Positions 9,439-20,102 of a stretch of DNA of 64,000 bases are shown piece after piece (the stretch's first letter is position 1; the number at the start of each line of letters is the position of its first letter). Source of the DNA: Salinivirgaceae bacterium. Its GTDB lineage: Bacteria; Bacteroidota; Bacteroidia; Bacteroidales; SZUA-534. The stretch covers positions 62,001 to 126,000 of the forward strand of contig JAFVGW010000007.1 in NCBI GenBank assembly GCA_017474765.1, in the 5' to 3' direction. The notes under the pieces were generated by a model that worked only from the letters and a program-made list of their open reading frames with translations, did not search any database and was not told the origin of the DNA. The position numbers and the translations under genes are program-made.

Positions 9439-11304
9439 TTACTTCACTTTTTGGTCGAGTTTTGACAGTGTGCTGTCGGCTTTGCGGAAAATCTCGTCCA
9501 TTCCGCCCGAAACGGCTGCGGGCGCGTAACGCGCGAACTCGCACGAGTTGAGCAAATCCATAAGTTCGTCAACCAACTGACTGTCAACTGAATGGCTCGA
9601 CAAAATCTCTGCCACATTGTCTTTCGACAGGTTGGCCACAGGAATCGACAGTTTGTCGCTCAGATAGCCCCAAATGGCCTTCAGCATCTCGTCGTAGAAC
9701 TGCGCTTCCTGACCTTGTTTCATATACTTGGCAGCCTGACGTAACCGCTTGCGCGACACCTTGTTAGCCTTGCGGTTCTTGACTGCGGCCTGATTTGCGT
9801 TCTGCTTAATCTGCGCCAAGCGGAACAGGATTATCGCCACAAAAAGCAGCAGCGGAACGGCGTAGCAGCCATAGAACAGCGGCGTGCCGAACATCATCTC
9901 TTGGCGGCGGTCGAGCCGCTCAACAGGTTTAATGTAGCGAATGTCCTTGCCAATGAATTTGACATCTTCCTTTGCAAGTGCCTGAACTACACCCGAATTG
10001 GCTTCGGCTTCGCCATCGCCTTTTTCAACGCTAATGTTGAACTCTTGCGTGGTCAGCGTCTTGTAAGTCTTTGATTTTGTGTCGAAATAACTGAACGTGA
10101 TTGGCGCAATGCGGTAGTTGCCCGCATAGCGTGGAATGAACAGATAATCGAACGTTACCGAGCCCGACATTCCGTTGGCGTCGGTCTTGATATTCTGCGT
10201 TGTTTTGGGGTCGTAGACGTCAATGTCGGGCGGAAAATCAATCTTTATGTTATTGATAAACTTCAGGTTACCAGTGCCCGACACTTTAACTTTCAGTGTC
10301 ACTGCTTCGTTGGCCTTCACTTCGGTTTTATCGACCGACGCGTTGAGCGTGAAGCTGCCCACGCCGCCCGAAAAATCGGCGGGTTTGCCCGCAGGAAGCG
10401 GCTCTACGTTTATCTTCACAGGTTTGCTGACGAGTTTGTAGGGCGTGGTACGGTACGAGCCGCCGAAGAAGTCATCGAACGGGTTGTTGCTGCGCACGCG
10501 GGTGCGAGTGAGAATGGTGATTTCCATCGGGTCGATAGTGAGTTCGCCCGAGCGTTGCGGCATTAGAAGCACCTTTTTCAGCAGGCCTGTTGTATATATC
10601 TGACCGTTAACATTTTCGCGCTGAAGCGAGACTTGCTGCGGTGCCTCAAGGTCGCTGCTCCAGAAACCAGTGAACGGCGGAAACTTAACATCCTCAAAAC
10701 CAGATATATCCTTGCGGGTGTAGAGTTTTATTGTTGCCACCAGATACTGCCCTTGAATCAGTTTTTTCTTATCGACAGTGATTGCCACAAAAAGGTCGTC
10801 GCTGCTCAAGTCGGGATTGGTGGTGGTGGCTGGCGCACTGCTTCCGCTTTGCTGCTGGCCGCCCTGGCTCTGGCTTGCCGCTGGCCGCGACCCCGCCACA
10901 ACCTCAATGGTCACGGGGTTCGACTGGTAAGTTTTGCCACCCGATTTTATGGTTGCCGACGGAATGGTGAATTTTCCTTCGTGGTCGGCCATCAAAATAA
11001 AAGTGTAGGTGTAGGTTGTGCTCTGCGACATTGAGCCGTTAATCCACTGAATGCTGCTGCTCGACGACGTGTTTGGACCCGAAAGAACTTGAAAATCAGT
11101 AATGTTCGGTTCCGAGAAATTGCTGCCTTTGGCGTTCAGCACAAACTGAAGGCGGAACTGCTCGCCAACCTCGACGGCCTGCGGCGCGCTGGCGGTGAAC
11201 GTTACATCGTCGGCAAAAGCCGAAATGCTGAAACTCGAAAGCAACAATGTAAAAGCCGCCATCAGTTTCAGTCTTAAGGCTTTATGTAAATTTGTCAGTT
11301 TCAT
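9439..11304 (-). CDS. batD: BatD: large periplasmic oxygen-tolerance protein
   Basis: The protein has 621 residues. It has a signal peptide (KLMAAFTLLLSSFSISAFA), then long beta-rich immunoglobulin-like repeats beginning VTFTASAPQAVEVGEQFRL. A membrane span follows near residues 480-500 (LFYGCYAVPLLLFVAIILF), then a basic cytoplasmic tail with a helical C-terminal domain (AKYMKQGQEAQFYDEMLKA). This is the normal full-length BatD layout. A Ser/Gln-rich linker (SQSQGGQQQSGSS) sits near residue 150. It probably scaffolds the VWA proteins BatA and BatB. Confidence 0.92.
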   Translation of the reverse strand: MKLTNLHKALRLKLMAAFTLLLSSFSISAFADDVTFTASAPQAVEVGEQFRLQFVLNAKGSNFSEPNITDFQVLSGPNTSSSSSIQWINGSMSQSTTYTYTFILMADHEGKFTIPSATIKSGGKTYQSNPVTIEVVAGSRPAASQSQGGQQQSGSSAPATTTNPDLSSDDLFVAITVDKKKLIQGQYLVATIKLYTRKDISGFEDVKFPPFTGFWSSDLEAPQQVSLQRENVNGQIYTTGLLKKVLLMPQRSGELTIDPMEITILTRTRVRSNNPFDDFFGGSYRTTPYKLVSKPVKINVEPLPAGKPADFSGGVGSFTLNASVDKTEVKANEAVTLKVKVSGTGNLKFINNIKIDFPPDIDVYDPKTTQNIKTDANGMSGSVTFDYLFIPRYAGNYRIAPITFSYFDTKSKTYKTLTTQEFNISVEKGDGEAEANSGVVQALAKEDVKFIGKDIRYIKPVERLDRRQEMMFGTPLFYGCYAVPLLLFVAIILFRLAQIKQNANQAAVKNRKANKVSRKRLRQAAKYMKQGQEAQFYDEMLKAIWGYLSDKLSIPVANLSKDNVAEILSSHSVDSQLVDELMDLLNSCEFARYAPAAVSGGMDEIFRKADSTLSKLDQKVK

Positions 11305-11411
11305 TTTTATATTGTTTTTCTCATTTTTTTCAAAGTTGCGAAGATAGTGATTTAGTTGGCTAATCGGCTAACTGGTGAATCGTTCAATCGATTATCCGAT
11401 TCACTGCACCA

Positions 11412-12212
11412 CTACCAGTCTTTCTGCGTTCGGCGCCGTTGCGGTTGCGCTTTCTGTTTCTGAACTTTCTCCTGCACGTCTTTCTCGTCGTTCTCCAAGG
11501 CCTCCAGAATCCTCATCGCGTCCTCCTTCGACATTTGTTCGTCGTTCTGCTCTGGCTGCTGCTGTGCTTGCTGCGGCTGCTGTTGCTGATTATCCTGACT
11601 CTGCTGGTCTTGCTTGTCTTTTTGTTGCTGGTCCTGATTCTGCTGCTGGTCTTGCTGCTGGTCCTGGTTTTGTTTTTGATCCTGATTCTGCTGTTGGTCC
11701 TGCTTGTTCTGGTTCTGATTCTGCTGATTCTCGTTTTGCTGCTGCTTCATCTTGTCCTGTGCCCAAGCCAGATTGTATTTGGTTTCCAGGTCGTTAGGGT
11801 TGTTGCGCAGAGCGTTTTTGTAGGCATCGATAGCACCTTGCAGATTCTCCGACTGCAGAAGGCAGTTGCCCAGATTGTGATATGCGGCGGCGCGTTTGGT
11901 CTTATCCACATCGGTTTTCGAGCCAAGCGCCTGATACTGCCGCGCGGCCTCGTCCATACGGCCCTGGCTCATCATTGCGTTGGCCAGGTTGAACGACGCG
12001 TCCCAACTGTTCGGGTCTTGCTCCAAAGCCTTGCGGTAACTTGCTTCGGCGTCGGCGAAACGTGCCGAGTCAACCCTTGTCGAGTCGGCGAAGGCGCTGT
12101 TGAACTGGCGGTTTCCCTGACGGATATATTTCCGTTCGGTTTGCGCCCCAGCCATCTGCGGAAGCGCGATTGCCAAAAGCAGAATTGCAACAAACAAACC
12201 TTTGATTTTCAT
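11412..12212 (-). CDS. batC: BatC: TPR protein with long Gln/Asn-rich tail
   Basis: The protein has 266 residues: signal peptide (MKIKGLFVAILLLAIALPQ), then three TPR units (about 45-145; e.g. DASFNLANAMMSQGRMDEAA, AAYHNLGNCLLQSENLQGAI). An extreme low-complexity segment of about 70 residues follows (146-220), built almost only of Q, N, D and K, and then a short charged C-terminus ending RRRTQKDW. Gln-rich tails occur in BatC homologues; this one is long. It starts 8 bases from the end of batB. The tail gives a long leucine-rich shadow frame on the other strand, which is not a gene. Confidence 0.9.
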   Translation of the reverse strand: MKIKGLFVAILLLAIALPQMAGAQTERKYIRQGNRQFNSAFADSTRVDSARFADAEASYRKALEQDPNSWDASFNLANAMMSQGRMDEAARQYQALGSKTDVDKTKRAAAYHNLGNCLLQSENLQGAIDAYKNALRNNPNDLETKYNLAWAQDKMKQQQNENQQNQNQNKQDQQQNQDQKQNQDQQQDQQQNQDQQQKDKQDQQSQDNQQQQPQQAQQQPEQNDEQMSKEDAMRILEALENDEKDVQEKVQKQKAQPQRRRTQKDW

Positions 12213-12219
12213 ATCTTTA

Positions 12220-13269
12220 CTATTTAAGCGTCAGTTTTGAGTTCTTGAAGAAATTGATAGCGTTCAGGCGGCGGTTGCGGCGGTTGAGAATGAACACCTC
12301 AACCAGCAGAATCAGCAGTCCGAAGCCCAGAAAATACTGGTATTGTTCTTCGTATTCCGAATATATTTTCGCTTCCATCTCCACCTTCTCCATATTGTTC
12401 AGTTCGCTGAAGAGCGCGCTCAAGCCGCTTTTGGTGTTGTTGGCGCGAATGTATTTTCCGCCGCCCGCGGCTGCCACCTGCTTCAGTGTCGTCTCCTCGA
12501 GTTTCGAAATGACCACATTTCCTTGTGCGTCAGTGCGATAGTCGCGTTGGCCGTTGCGGTTGACGGTGGGGATTGGTGCGCCTTGCGGCAGTCCCATACC
12601 CACCATATGAATGGTTACTCCCGCCTCGTTGGCTTTGGTGGCTGCCGCGATTGGGTCGCCGTCGTGGTCCTCGCCATCGGTGATAATGACGATTGCCTTA
12701 TTTTTATCGTCGCCTGGTGTGAACGACTTGACTCCCAGATTGATAGCCTTCTCCAAAGCCGTTCCCTGATTTGTCACCAGCGACGGATTGATTGACGAAA
12801 GGAACATTTTGGCGGCGGTGTAGTCGCTCGTCATCGGCAGTTGTACAAAGGCATCGCCAGCAAAGACAATGAGCGCCAGTTTGTCGTCCTTCAGGCCGTC
12901 AATCATTTTGGAAATGGCGCGTTTGGCGTTCTCAAGGCGGTTGGGCGTAATGTCTTCGGCGAGCATACTGTTCGACACGTCGAGTGCCACAACCAACTCA
13001 ATTCCAGTGCGTTTCACCTCGCGCAACTTTGTGCCGAACTGCGGACCTGCGGCGGCAATGATTATCAGCGCAAGCGCCACCAGCCCCAAAATCAGTTTCA
13101 CCCAAGGCTTCGAAGCCGAAACGTCGGGCATCAGGCCCTTGACAAGGTCGCTGTCGCCAAAAGCCTGCAACGCGCGGCGGCGCATCATCCGTCCCGCTAT
13201 GAAAATGAGCAGCAGGGCAGGCACCAGCAGCAGAAACAAAAGATATTGTGGATTAGCAAATTGGAACAT
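12220..13269 (-). CDS. batB: BatB: von Willebrand factor A membrane protein
   Basis: The protein has 349 residues. Two N-terminal membrane helices (LLFLLLVPALLLIFIAG; LILGLVALALIIIAAAG) precede a periplasmic VWA domain, and a C-terminal helix (FLGFGLLILLVEVFIL) closes it. The MIDAS motif is intact (ALDVSNSML, DxSxS), followed by the typical NRLENAK and later TDGEDHDG. Its sequence is close to BatA, the next gene upstream, as usual for this duplicated pair. Confidence 0.93.
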   Translation of the reverse strand: MFQFANPQYLLFLLLVPALLLIFIAGRMMRRRALQAFGDSDLVKGLMPDVSASKPWVKLILGLVALALIIIAAAGPQFGTKLREVKRTGIELVVALDVSNSMLAEDITPNRLENAKRAISKMIDGLKDDKLALIVFAGDAFVQLPMTSDYTAAKMFLSSINPSLVTNQGTALEKAINLGVKSFTPGDDKNKAIVIITDGEDHDGDPIAAATKANEAGVTIHMVGMGLPQGAPIPTVNRNGQRDYRTDAQGNVVISKLEETTLKQVAAAGGGKYIRANNTKSGLSALFSELNNMEKVEMEAKIYSEYEEQYQYFLGFGLLILLVEVFILNRRNRRLNAINFFKNSKLTLK

Positions 13270-13326
13270 TTTTTTTATTGTTTAATCGGTGAATTGTTTA
13301 ATCGGTGAATTGATTGTTGTCGTGGC

Positions 13327-13350
13327 GGACGCGGCACGCCACGTCCCTAC
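13327..13350. repeat. Dispersed hairpin repeat, copy 2 (batA-batB gap)
   Basis: GGACG...CGTCCCTAC with an inner GGCG/CGCC pairing. Flanks are tandem-like short words (TTTAATCGGTGAATTG twice, then CAACTGTCAATTGTCAAT), the same filler style seen around the other copies. Confidence 0.75.
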
Positions 13351-13439
13351 AACACCTAACACCCAATACCCAACACCATTTAATTATTCATTATTAATTT
13401 TCATTTTCCATTGTCAACTGTCAATTGTCAATTTCCCCC

Positions 13440-14435
13440 TCAACTCACTCCGCGCATCACGGTGTTGCGCATCAGCAGTTCAAGGGCGAGCAGAGCCAGT
13501 CCTGCGAGCAGCAGCGGCAGGTACTCCTCGTTTTTCTTGCTGTATTCTTTGGTCTCGATTTTCGATTTCTCGAGTTGGTCAATCTGCTCGTAAACCTCCT
13601 GCAGGCGGCGGTTGCTAGTGGCGCGGAAATAGCGGCCGTCGGTTTGGTTGGCAATCTGCGAAAGCACCTCCTCATCAATTTCGACATCGACATTCTGATA
13701 GTGCTTGTTGCCGAAGGCGTCGGTGAACGGATATGGCGCCTGACCTTGCGTGCCAATGCCCACGGTGTAGACGCGGACGCCCATTGCCTGCGCAATGTCG
13801 GCGGCGGTGAGCGGCGGAATCTCGCCTCGGTTGTTCACGCCGTCGGTCATCAGAATCACAACCTTGCTTTTGGCTGTCGATTCCTTCAGGCGGCTCACTG
13901 CGTTTGCCAGCCCCACGCCAATGGCCGTTCCGTCTTCAATCATTCCGCTTTTCACGTCGTTAATCAGATTGATAAGCACGGCGTGGTCGGTTGTGAGCGG
14001 GCACTGCGTGAAACTCTCGCCAGCAAACACCACAAGGCCTATGCGGTCGTTGGGGCGGCCCGATATGAATTTTATTGCGTCGCTTTTGGCGGCTTCAAGG
14101 CGGTTGGGCTTGAAATCCTCGGCGAGCATACTGCCCGAAATGTCGAGCGCCACCACAATGTCGATTCCTTCGGTGGTTGTGTTGCTCCAGCGGTCGGTCG
14201 ACTGCGGACGGGCCAGAGCCACCACCAGCACAGCCATTGCAAGCGTGCGCAGGGCGAAGGGCACGTGGCGCAGATACCATTTATAAGTACGCGGCGCGCT
14301 AGCGAATCCGTCGAGAGTCGACAGGCGCACCGACGTGTCCATATCGCGGTGCTTCCATACGTACCAACCCACCATTGGTATCAGTAAAAGCAACAGATAC
14401 AGCAGGTTAGGATTGTTGAATGTTATATTTTCCAT
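13440..14435 (-). CDS. batA: BatA: von Willebrand factor A membrane protein
   Basis: The protein has 331 residues with the same plan as BatB: N-terminal helices (LLYLLLLLIPMVGWYVW; ALRTLAMAVLVVALA), a VWA domain with MIDAS motif ALDISGSML (DxSxS), then NRLEAAK and MTDGVNNRG. A C-terminal membrane helix ends ALLALELLMRNTV. In the family the VWA domains face the periplasm and bind a divalent metal. It follows the unnamed membrane protein gene by 3 bases. Confidence 0.93.
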   Translation of the reverse strand: MENITFNNPNLLYLLLLLIPMVGWYVWKHRDMDTSVRLSTLDGFASAPRTYKWYLRHVPFALRTLAMAVLVVALARPQSTDRWSNTTTEGIDIVVALDISGSMLAEDFKPNRLEAAKSDAIKFISGRPNDRIGLVVFAGESFTQCPLTTDHAVLINLINDVKSGMIEDGTAIGVGLANAVSRLKESTAKSKVVILMTDGVNNRGEIPPLTAADIAQAMGVRVYTVGIGTQGQAPYPFTDAFGNKHYQNVDVEIDEEVLSQIANQTDGRYFRATSNRRLQEVYEQIDQLEKSKIETKEYSKKNEEYLPLLLAGLALLALELLMRNTVMRGVS

Positions 14436-14438
14436 AGT

Positions 14439-15440
14439 CTACTCCGTTTTTTCGTTTTGTTCGACTTTGGCCTCGCCTTCGGGCGCATCTTCATCGTCGC
14501 GAAGTTGCTCTACAGGCTTGGTTGTCAGCACAAAATGCTCAACAAAGGCGAAACTTGCCTCGTTCTCGTTGGCCTCGGCCTGCGCTTTCGCGAATTTCAC
14601 AAAATCGGCCCGCTCAAGCAGGTCTTGCAAGTTGCTGCGCAGGTCTTTGTCGATTTCGGGCACATTCTTGGTCATCTGCATAATCTCAGCCGTGGTGCTC
14701 TCCATCGCCTGCACGCCGAATCGGCCGTTCAGATAGACGCGCACAATGTCGGTGAGCGACGAGTAGAACTCTTTCACCAGCCCGCGCTGCCATAGTTTTT
14801 GCTCCTTGAGTTGGTCCAACTGTCGCAGAGCGATAACGTGCGCTGGCTCCTGCGGTTTGGGTTTGGCGAAAATCGGTTCGTTGCGCTTGCGCTTGACAAG
14901 CACATAGACCAAAAGCGCCACAATGGCCGCCACAAGCAGCACCAGCATCGCCCATTTCACGTATGGCACCAGTTCGCTGATTTTGAACGGCGCCTCGGCC
15001 ATCGGTTTCGGCGGACAGATTGCGTTGGCGTTTGCCGTGTCGAGCGGCATTGTCATTACTCCGTAATACACTTGTTCCGAATAGATTGTGTCGGTGTTGC
15101 CGTTCGGGTCGAGAATGGCGAATGGCAGTTGGCGCACTGCGTACCAGCCACTGTCGAAGTTGGTGACCACATATTTTTGGCTTATGCGGACAATGCCGTC
15201 GGTCAGCACAGAATCGACCGTTCCAGCCTCAACAATCTCTAGTCCGCGCGACACGGTGTCGGCCATAACGGGCAGCATCACCTTGTAACCATCAGGAAAC
15301 GAAGCCTCTACACGGAAATTGGTTTGGTCGCCAATGAGCATCATCGACGTGTCGATTTTGGCCGAAACGCTCACTTGCGCGTGGGCTTCACCCATCGCCA
15401 GCATCATCGCCATTACCAATATTGTCAGATATTTAGACAT
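14439..15440 (-). CDS. Bat-operon membrane protein between DUF58 and BatA genes
   Basis: The protein has 333 residues. A signal peptide (MSKYLTILVMAMMLAMGEAHA) precedes a beta-rich, BatD-like periplasmic domain of about 150 residues. One membrane helix (VKWAMLVLLVAAIVALLVYVL) follows, then a cytoplasmic helical region (RQLDQLKEQKLWQRG...FYSSLTDIVRVYLNGRFG) resembling the tail of BatD-like and DUF4381-type proteins, and an acidic C-terminus. A gene at this place, between DUF58 and batA, is standard in Bacteroidales. A start 18 codons upstream exists but would precede the signal peptide with unlikely sequence. Confidence 0.8.
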   Translation of the reverse strand: MSKYLTILVMAMMLAMGEAHAQVSVSAKIDTSMMLIGDQTNFRVEASFPDGYKVMLPVMADTVSRGLEIVEAGTVDSVLTDGIVRISQKYVVTNFDSGWYAVRQLPFAILDPNGNTDTIYSEQVYYGVMTMPLDTANANAICPPKPMAEAPFKISELVPYVKWAMLVLLVAAIVALLVYVLVKRKRNEPIFAKPKPQEPAHVIALRQLDQLKEQKLWQRGLVKEFYSSLTDIVRVYLNGRFGVQAMESTTAEIMQMTKNVPEIDKDLRSNLQDLLERADFVKFAKAQAEANENEASFAFVEHFVLTTKPVEQLRDDEDAPEGEAKVEQNEKTE

Positions 15441-15520
15441 TTTTGAATTGTGATTTTCGATTTTTGATTCTCGCACAGATAACACAGAATACACTGATTA
15501 ACACTGATTTATATCTCTAA

Positions 15521-15557
15521 CCGATTTTATCAGATTTTATCAGATTTTATCAGATTC
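15521..15557. repeat. Short tandem repeat of a 10-base unit
   Basis: About 3.5 copies of a CAGATTTTAT-like unit (CCGATTTTAT, CAGATTTTAT, CAGATTTTAT, CAGATT) in the gap between DUF58 and the downstream Bat gene. No coding signal; probably slippage-generated. Confidence 0.85.
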
Positions 15558-15639
15558 AATCCGAACTATGTTCATCTGCCTTCATTTTTAATTGTTAATT
15601 TTTAATTGTTTAACAGGTGTTTCGATTGTTATCGGGGGC

Positions 15640-15663
15640 GGACGCGATAAATCGCATCCCTAC
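15640..15663. repeat. Dispersed hairpin repeat, copy 3 (upstream of Bat membrane-protein gene)
   Basis: GGACGCGAT pairs with ATCGCATCC (one G-T type mismatch), followed by CTAC. The 295-base gap that holds it (15441-15735) otherwise contains only A/T-rich filler such as CTAACACC and CCTAAATTCTAATTCC words. Confidence 0.75.
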
Positions 15664-15735
15664 CAACACCCAACACCTAACACCATATTCTATACATTGA
15701 CTAACTCCTAAATTCTAATTCCTAACTCCTAAATC

Positions 15736-16605
15736 TCACATGCTTCTATGCTTGAACAGTCCGATAAGCGGCTTCACGTAGTCGTCGCCAGTGGCAATGG
15801 TTGCGAAATCTACACCGCTGCGCTTGAACGCCGACTCGACGTTGAGCGAGAGCGACGTCCACCAATGGCTGTAGGCCTCGCGCACGGCGCGGCTCGACGT
15901 ATCAACCCATTGCGTGGCGCCCGTTTCGGCATCGGTCATCTGCACAAGTCCAATCGACGGCATTTCGGTCTCGCGTTGGTCGTAAATGCGCAGTGCCACA
16001 AGGTCGTGCTTGCGGTTGGCAATGGTGAGCGCGTCGTTGAAACGCTCATCGATAAAGTCGGAAATGACGAACGCAATGCAGCGTTTCTTAATGGCGCTGG
16101 TCAGGTACTCCAAAGCCGCTGCCACATTGGTCTGGCGGCTCTGCGGCTCAAAGTTGAGCAGTTCCTGGATAATGCGCAGAATGTGCTTGCGGCCTTTCTG
16201 CGGCGGAATGAACTTCTCCACCTTGTCGCTGAACATAATGACGCCAATCTTATCGTTGTTTTTAATGGCCGAAAACGAGAGCACGGCGGCGATTTCGGTC
16301 ATCAGGTCGAGTTTGTACTGGCTGCGCGTACCGAAGTTTTTCGAACCGCTGACGTCAATCAGCAGCATCACGGTCAGTTCGCGCTCCTCTTCAAAAACCT
16401 TGACAAACGGGTGGTTGAGCCGCGCCGTCACGTTCCAGTCAATGTCGCGAATGGCATCGCCGTAGTTGTACTCGCGCACCTCGCTGAATGTCATACCTTT
16501 ACCTTTGAAGGCGCTGTGATATTCGCCCGCAAAAATCTGGTTCGACAGCCCGCGTGTCTTAATCTCAATGTGCCGTACCTTTTTTAATAATTCCGAAGTC
16601 TCCAT
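15736..16605 (-). CDS. DUF58 family protein (VWA-like) of the MoxR-Bat system
   Basis: The protein has 289 residues, starting METSELLKKVRHIEIKTRGLS. It carries the DUF58 signature YNYGDAIRDIDWNVTARLNHPFVK near residue 50 and a VWA-like segment with VMLLIDVSGSKNFG (DxSxS). No membrane segment is visible, so it is cytoplasmic. DUF58 proteins are regular partners of MoxR AAA ATPases, whose gene lies 147 bases upstream on the same strand. The start two codons upstream (16611, MVMETS) is also possible. Confidence 0.92.
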   Translation of the reverse strand: METSELLKKVRHIEIKTRGLSNQIFAGEYHSAFKGKGMTFSEVREYNYGDAIRDIDWNVTARLNHPFVKVFEEERELTVMLLIDVSGSKNFGTRSQYKLDLMTEIAAVLSFSAIKNNDKIGVIMFSDKVEKFIPPQKGRKHILRIIQELLNFEPQSRQTNVAAALEYLTSAIKKRCIAFVISDFIDERFNDALTIANRKHDLVALRIYDQRETEMPSIGLVQMTDAETGATQWVDTSSRAVREAYSHWWTSLSLNVESAFKRSGVDFATIATGDDYVKPLIGLFKHRSM

Positions 16606-16752
16606 AACCAATTATTGATTGATTTTCAGAGTGGTATTGGGTTTTAATCTTTAATTCCGAATGCCGAATTACGAATTCCAATTGTTCAATTCCGATTTCG
16701 TAACTCGTAATTCATAATTCGTAATTTAAAATTTCTAATGCCTAACACCTAA

Positions 16753-17748
16753 TTAAGGTACCTCCACCTTGTTCAATATCTCATTGATAATGTCTTCGGT
16801 TGTAATATTCTCGGCTTCAGCCTGATACGTCAAACCGATACGGTGGCGCAGAACATCGTGGCAGACGGCGCGCACATCCTCGGGCACCACGTAGCCGCGG
16901 CGTTTAATGAACGCGTAGGCTTTTGCGGCTTTCGACAGGCTAATGCTGGCACGCGGCGAACCGCCAAAGCCAATCATCTCTTTCAGATATTCGAGTTTGT
17001 ACTCGTCGGGGTAACGTGTAGCGAACACAATATCAACAATATAACGTTCGATTTTCTCGTCCATATAGACGTCTTTCACAACCTCGCGCGCCTTGACAAT
17101 CTCGTCGGTCGAGAGAATCTTGTTGGCCTTCGGGAAGGTGCGCTGAATGTTCTGACGCACAATGAGTTGCTCTTCTTCCTTCTTCGGGTAGCCGATAATC
17201 ACCTTGAGCATAAAACGGTCCATCTGCGCCTCGGGCAGCGGATAGGTTCCCTCTTGCTCAATGGGGTTTTGGGTGGCCATCACCAGGAACGGCTTTTCGA
17301 GTTGGAAAGTGGTGTCGCCAATGGTGACCTGCTTCTCCTGCATCGCTTCGAGCAGTGCGCTCTGAACCTTGGCGGGGGCACGGTTAATCTCGTCGGCCAG
17401 CACAAAGTTGGTGAAAATCGGGCCCTTCTTGACGCTGAACTCCTCGGTTTTGGGGCTGTAAATCATTGTTCCAATGACGTCGGCAGGCAGCAAATCGGGT
17501 GTGAACTGGATTCGGCTGAACCCCGCGTTGATTGTCTGCGCCAACGTGTTAATTGCCAATGTCTTGGCCAATCCTGGAAGGCCTTCAAGAAGAATGTGCC
17601 CATCGGACAGCAAGCCAATCAGCAGACATTCAGTCAAATGCTTCTGACCCACAATCACCTTGTTCATCTCCATAGTGATTAGGTCGACAAACGAACTCTC
17701 GCGCTGTATGCGGTCGTTAAGTTCTTTGATATCAACAATTTCGCTCAT
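16753..17748 (-). CDS. moxR: MoxR family AAA+ ATPase
   Basis: The protein has 331 residues, full length for the family. Walker A is GLPGLAKT (near residue 57) and Walker B is LADEINRAP, followed by the MoxR hallmark ALLEAMQE and sensor-1 MATQNPIEQEGTYPLPEAQMDRF. The C-terminal lid follows. It is the first gene of the moxR-DUF58-bat operon (17748 down to 8491). MoxR proteins act as chaperone-like ATPases that activate VWA-protein complexes; here the expected clients are BatA, BatB and the DUF58 protein. Confidence 0.95.
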   Translation of the reverse strand: MSEIVDIKELNDRIQRESSFVDLITMEMNKVIVGQKHLTECLLIGLLSDGHILLEGLPGLAKTLAINTLAQTINAGFSRIQFTPDLLPADVIGTMIYSPKTEEFSVKKGPIFTNFVLADEINRAPAKVQSALLEAMQEKQVTIGDTTFQLEKPFLVMATQNPIEQEGTYPLPEAQMDRFMLKVIIGYPKKEEEQLIVRQNIQRTFPKANKILSTDEIVKAREVVKDVYMDEKIERYIVDIVFATRYPDEYKLEYLKEMIGFGGSPRASISLSKAAKAYAFIKRRGYVVPEDVRAVCHDVLRHRIGLTYQAEAENITTEDIINEILNKVEVP

Positions 17749-17907
17749 AACTATTGTTTTATATGTTTTCGGTTTCTTATTGTTTTTTCAACTCAACGGC
17801 GCAAATTTGATAAAACATTTGATAGGGCTGACACCTATTAACAAAAATTAACTGGGTTTAACGTTTTGTTAACGTTTTGCGGTGAGAATCGGGCAGGAGA
17901 GAAATAG

Positions 17908-19602
<1,695 letters not shown>

Positions 19603-19625
19603 GTTTCTTTGCTCAATATCACAAA

Positions 19626-19654
19626 AAAAGGCGGAACCTTGGGTTCCGCCTTTT
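19626..19654. terminator. Strong bidirectional terminator
   Basis: A perfect 13-bp stem: AAAAGGCGGAACC and GGTTCCGCCTTTT around a TTG loop. It sits between the convergent ABC-F and xylA genes and provides T-runs on both strands. Confidence 0.9.
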
Positions 19655-19674
19655 CTTTATATGCAAACCGCTTA

Positions 19675-20102
19675 TTAAGCGTACATAGCAACAATTGCTT
19701 CGTAAAGTTCTTGTTGACCTGAAGTCTGTTTCGGCTCGTTAACCTTCTTGCCGTACTCGTAAGCCTCTTCAAGAGTCATCTTGCCTTCCTCAAACTTCTT
19801 GCCTTCGCCCTTGTCGAACGATGCGTAGCGAGCAGCCAGCATCTTCTTGTACGGGCTCTCCTCGAGCAATTTGGCTGCGTTCTCAAGAGCGCGGGCCATT
19901 GCGTCCATACCGCTGATGTGTGCCAAGAAGATGTCCTCAAGGTCAGTTGAGTTGCGGCGAGTTTTTGCGTCGAAGTTGGTACCACCTGTGCCAAGGCCAC
20001 CGTTGCGGATAATCTGCATCCAAGCCTGAACCAATTCGTATTGGTCGATTGGGAACTGGTCAGTATCCCAGCCGTTCTGCATATCACCGCGGTTAGCGTC
20101 GA
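19675..20102 (-). CDS. xylA: Xylose isomerase, C-terminal part (after frameshift)
   Basis: This frame carries the last ~140 residues of xylose isomerase: [19 protein letters not shown] (the D of SIDANRGD and the DTDQFP Asp residues are metal ligands in the family), through RNGGLGTGGTNFDAK, to ELYEAIVAMYA at the normal C-terminus. The first Met in this frame is at 20082, but homology begins at about 20102, directly where the upstream frame stops. One base is missing relative to the expected GGC TCA ATC GAC; the sequence reads GGC TAA TCG AC. If real, the enzyme is split and inactive; if a read error, the intact gene is 19675-20987. Confidence 0.85.

Noticed and set aside
11439..12227. Long leucine-rich plus-strand ORF antisense to batC
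   Set aside because: It is the reverse reading of the Gln-rich BatC tail; composition is artefactual and no start context or homology is visible.
13425..14387. Plus-strand ORF antisense to batA
   Set aside because: Shadow of a GC-rich VWA gene; the minus frame encodes the complete, recognisable BatA.
15521..15557. Possible iteron or CRISPR-like tandem array
   Set aside because: Only about 3.5 copies of a 10-base word in filler sequence, with no replication or cas gene.
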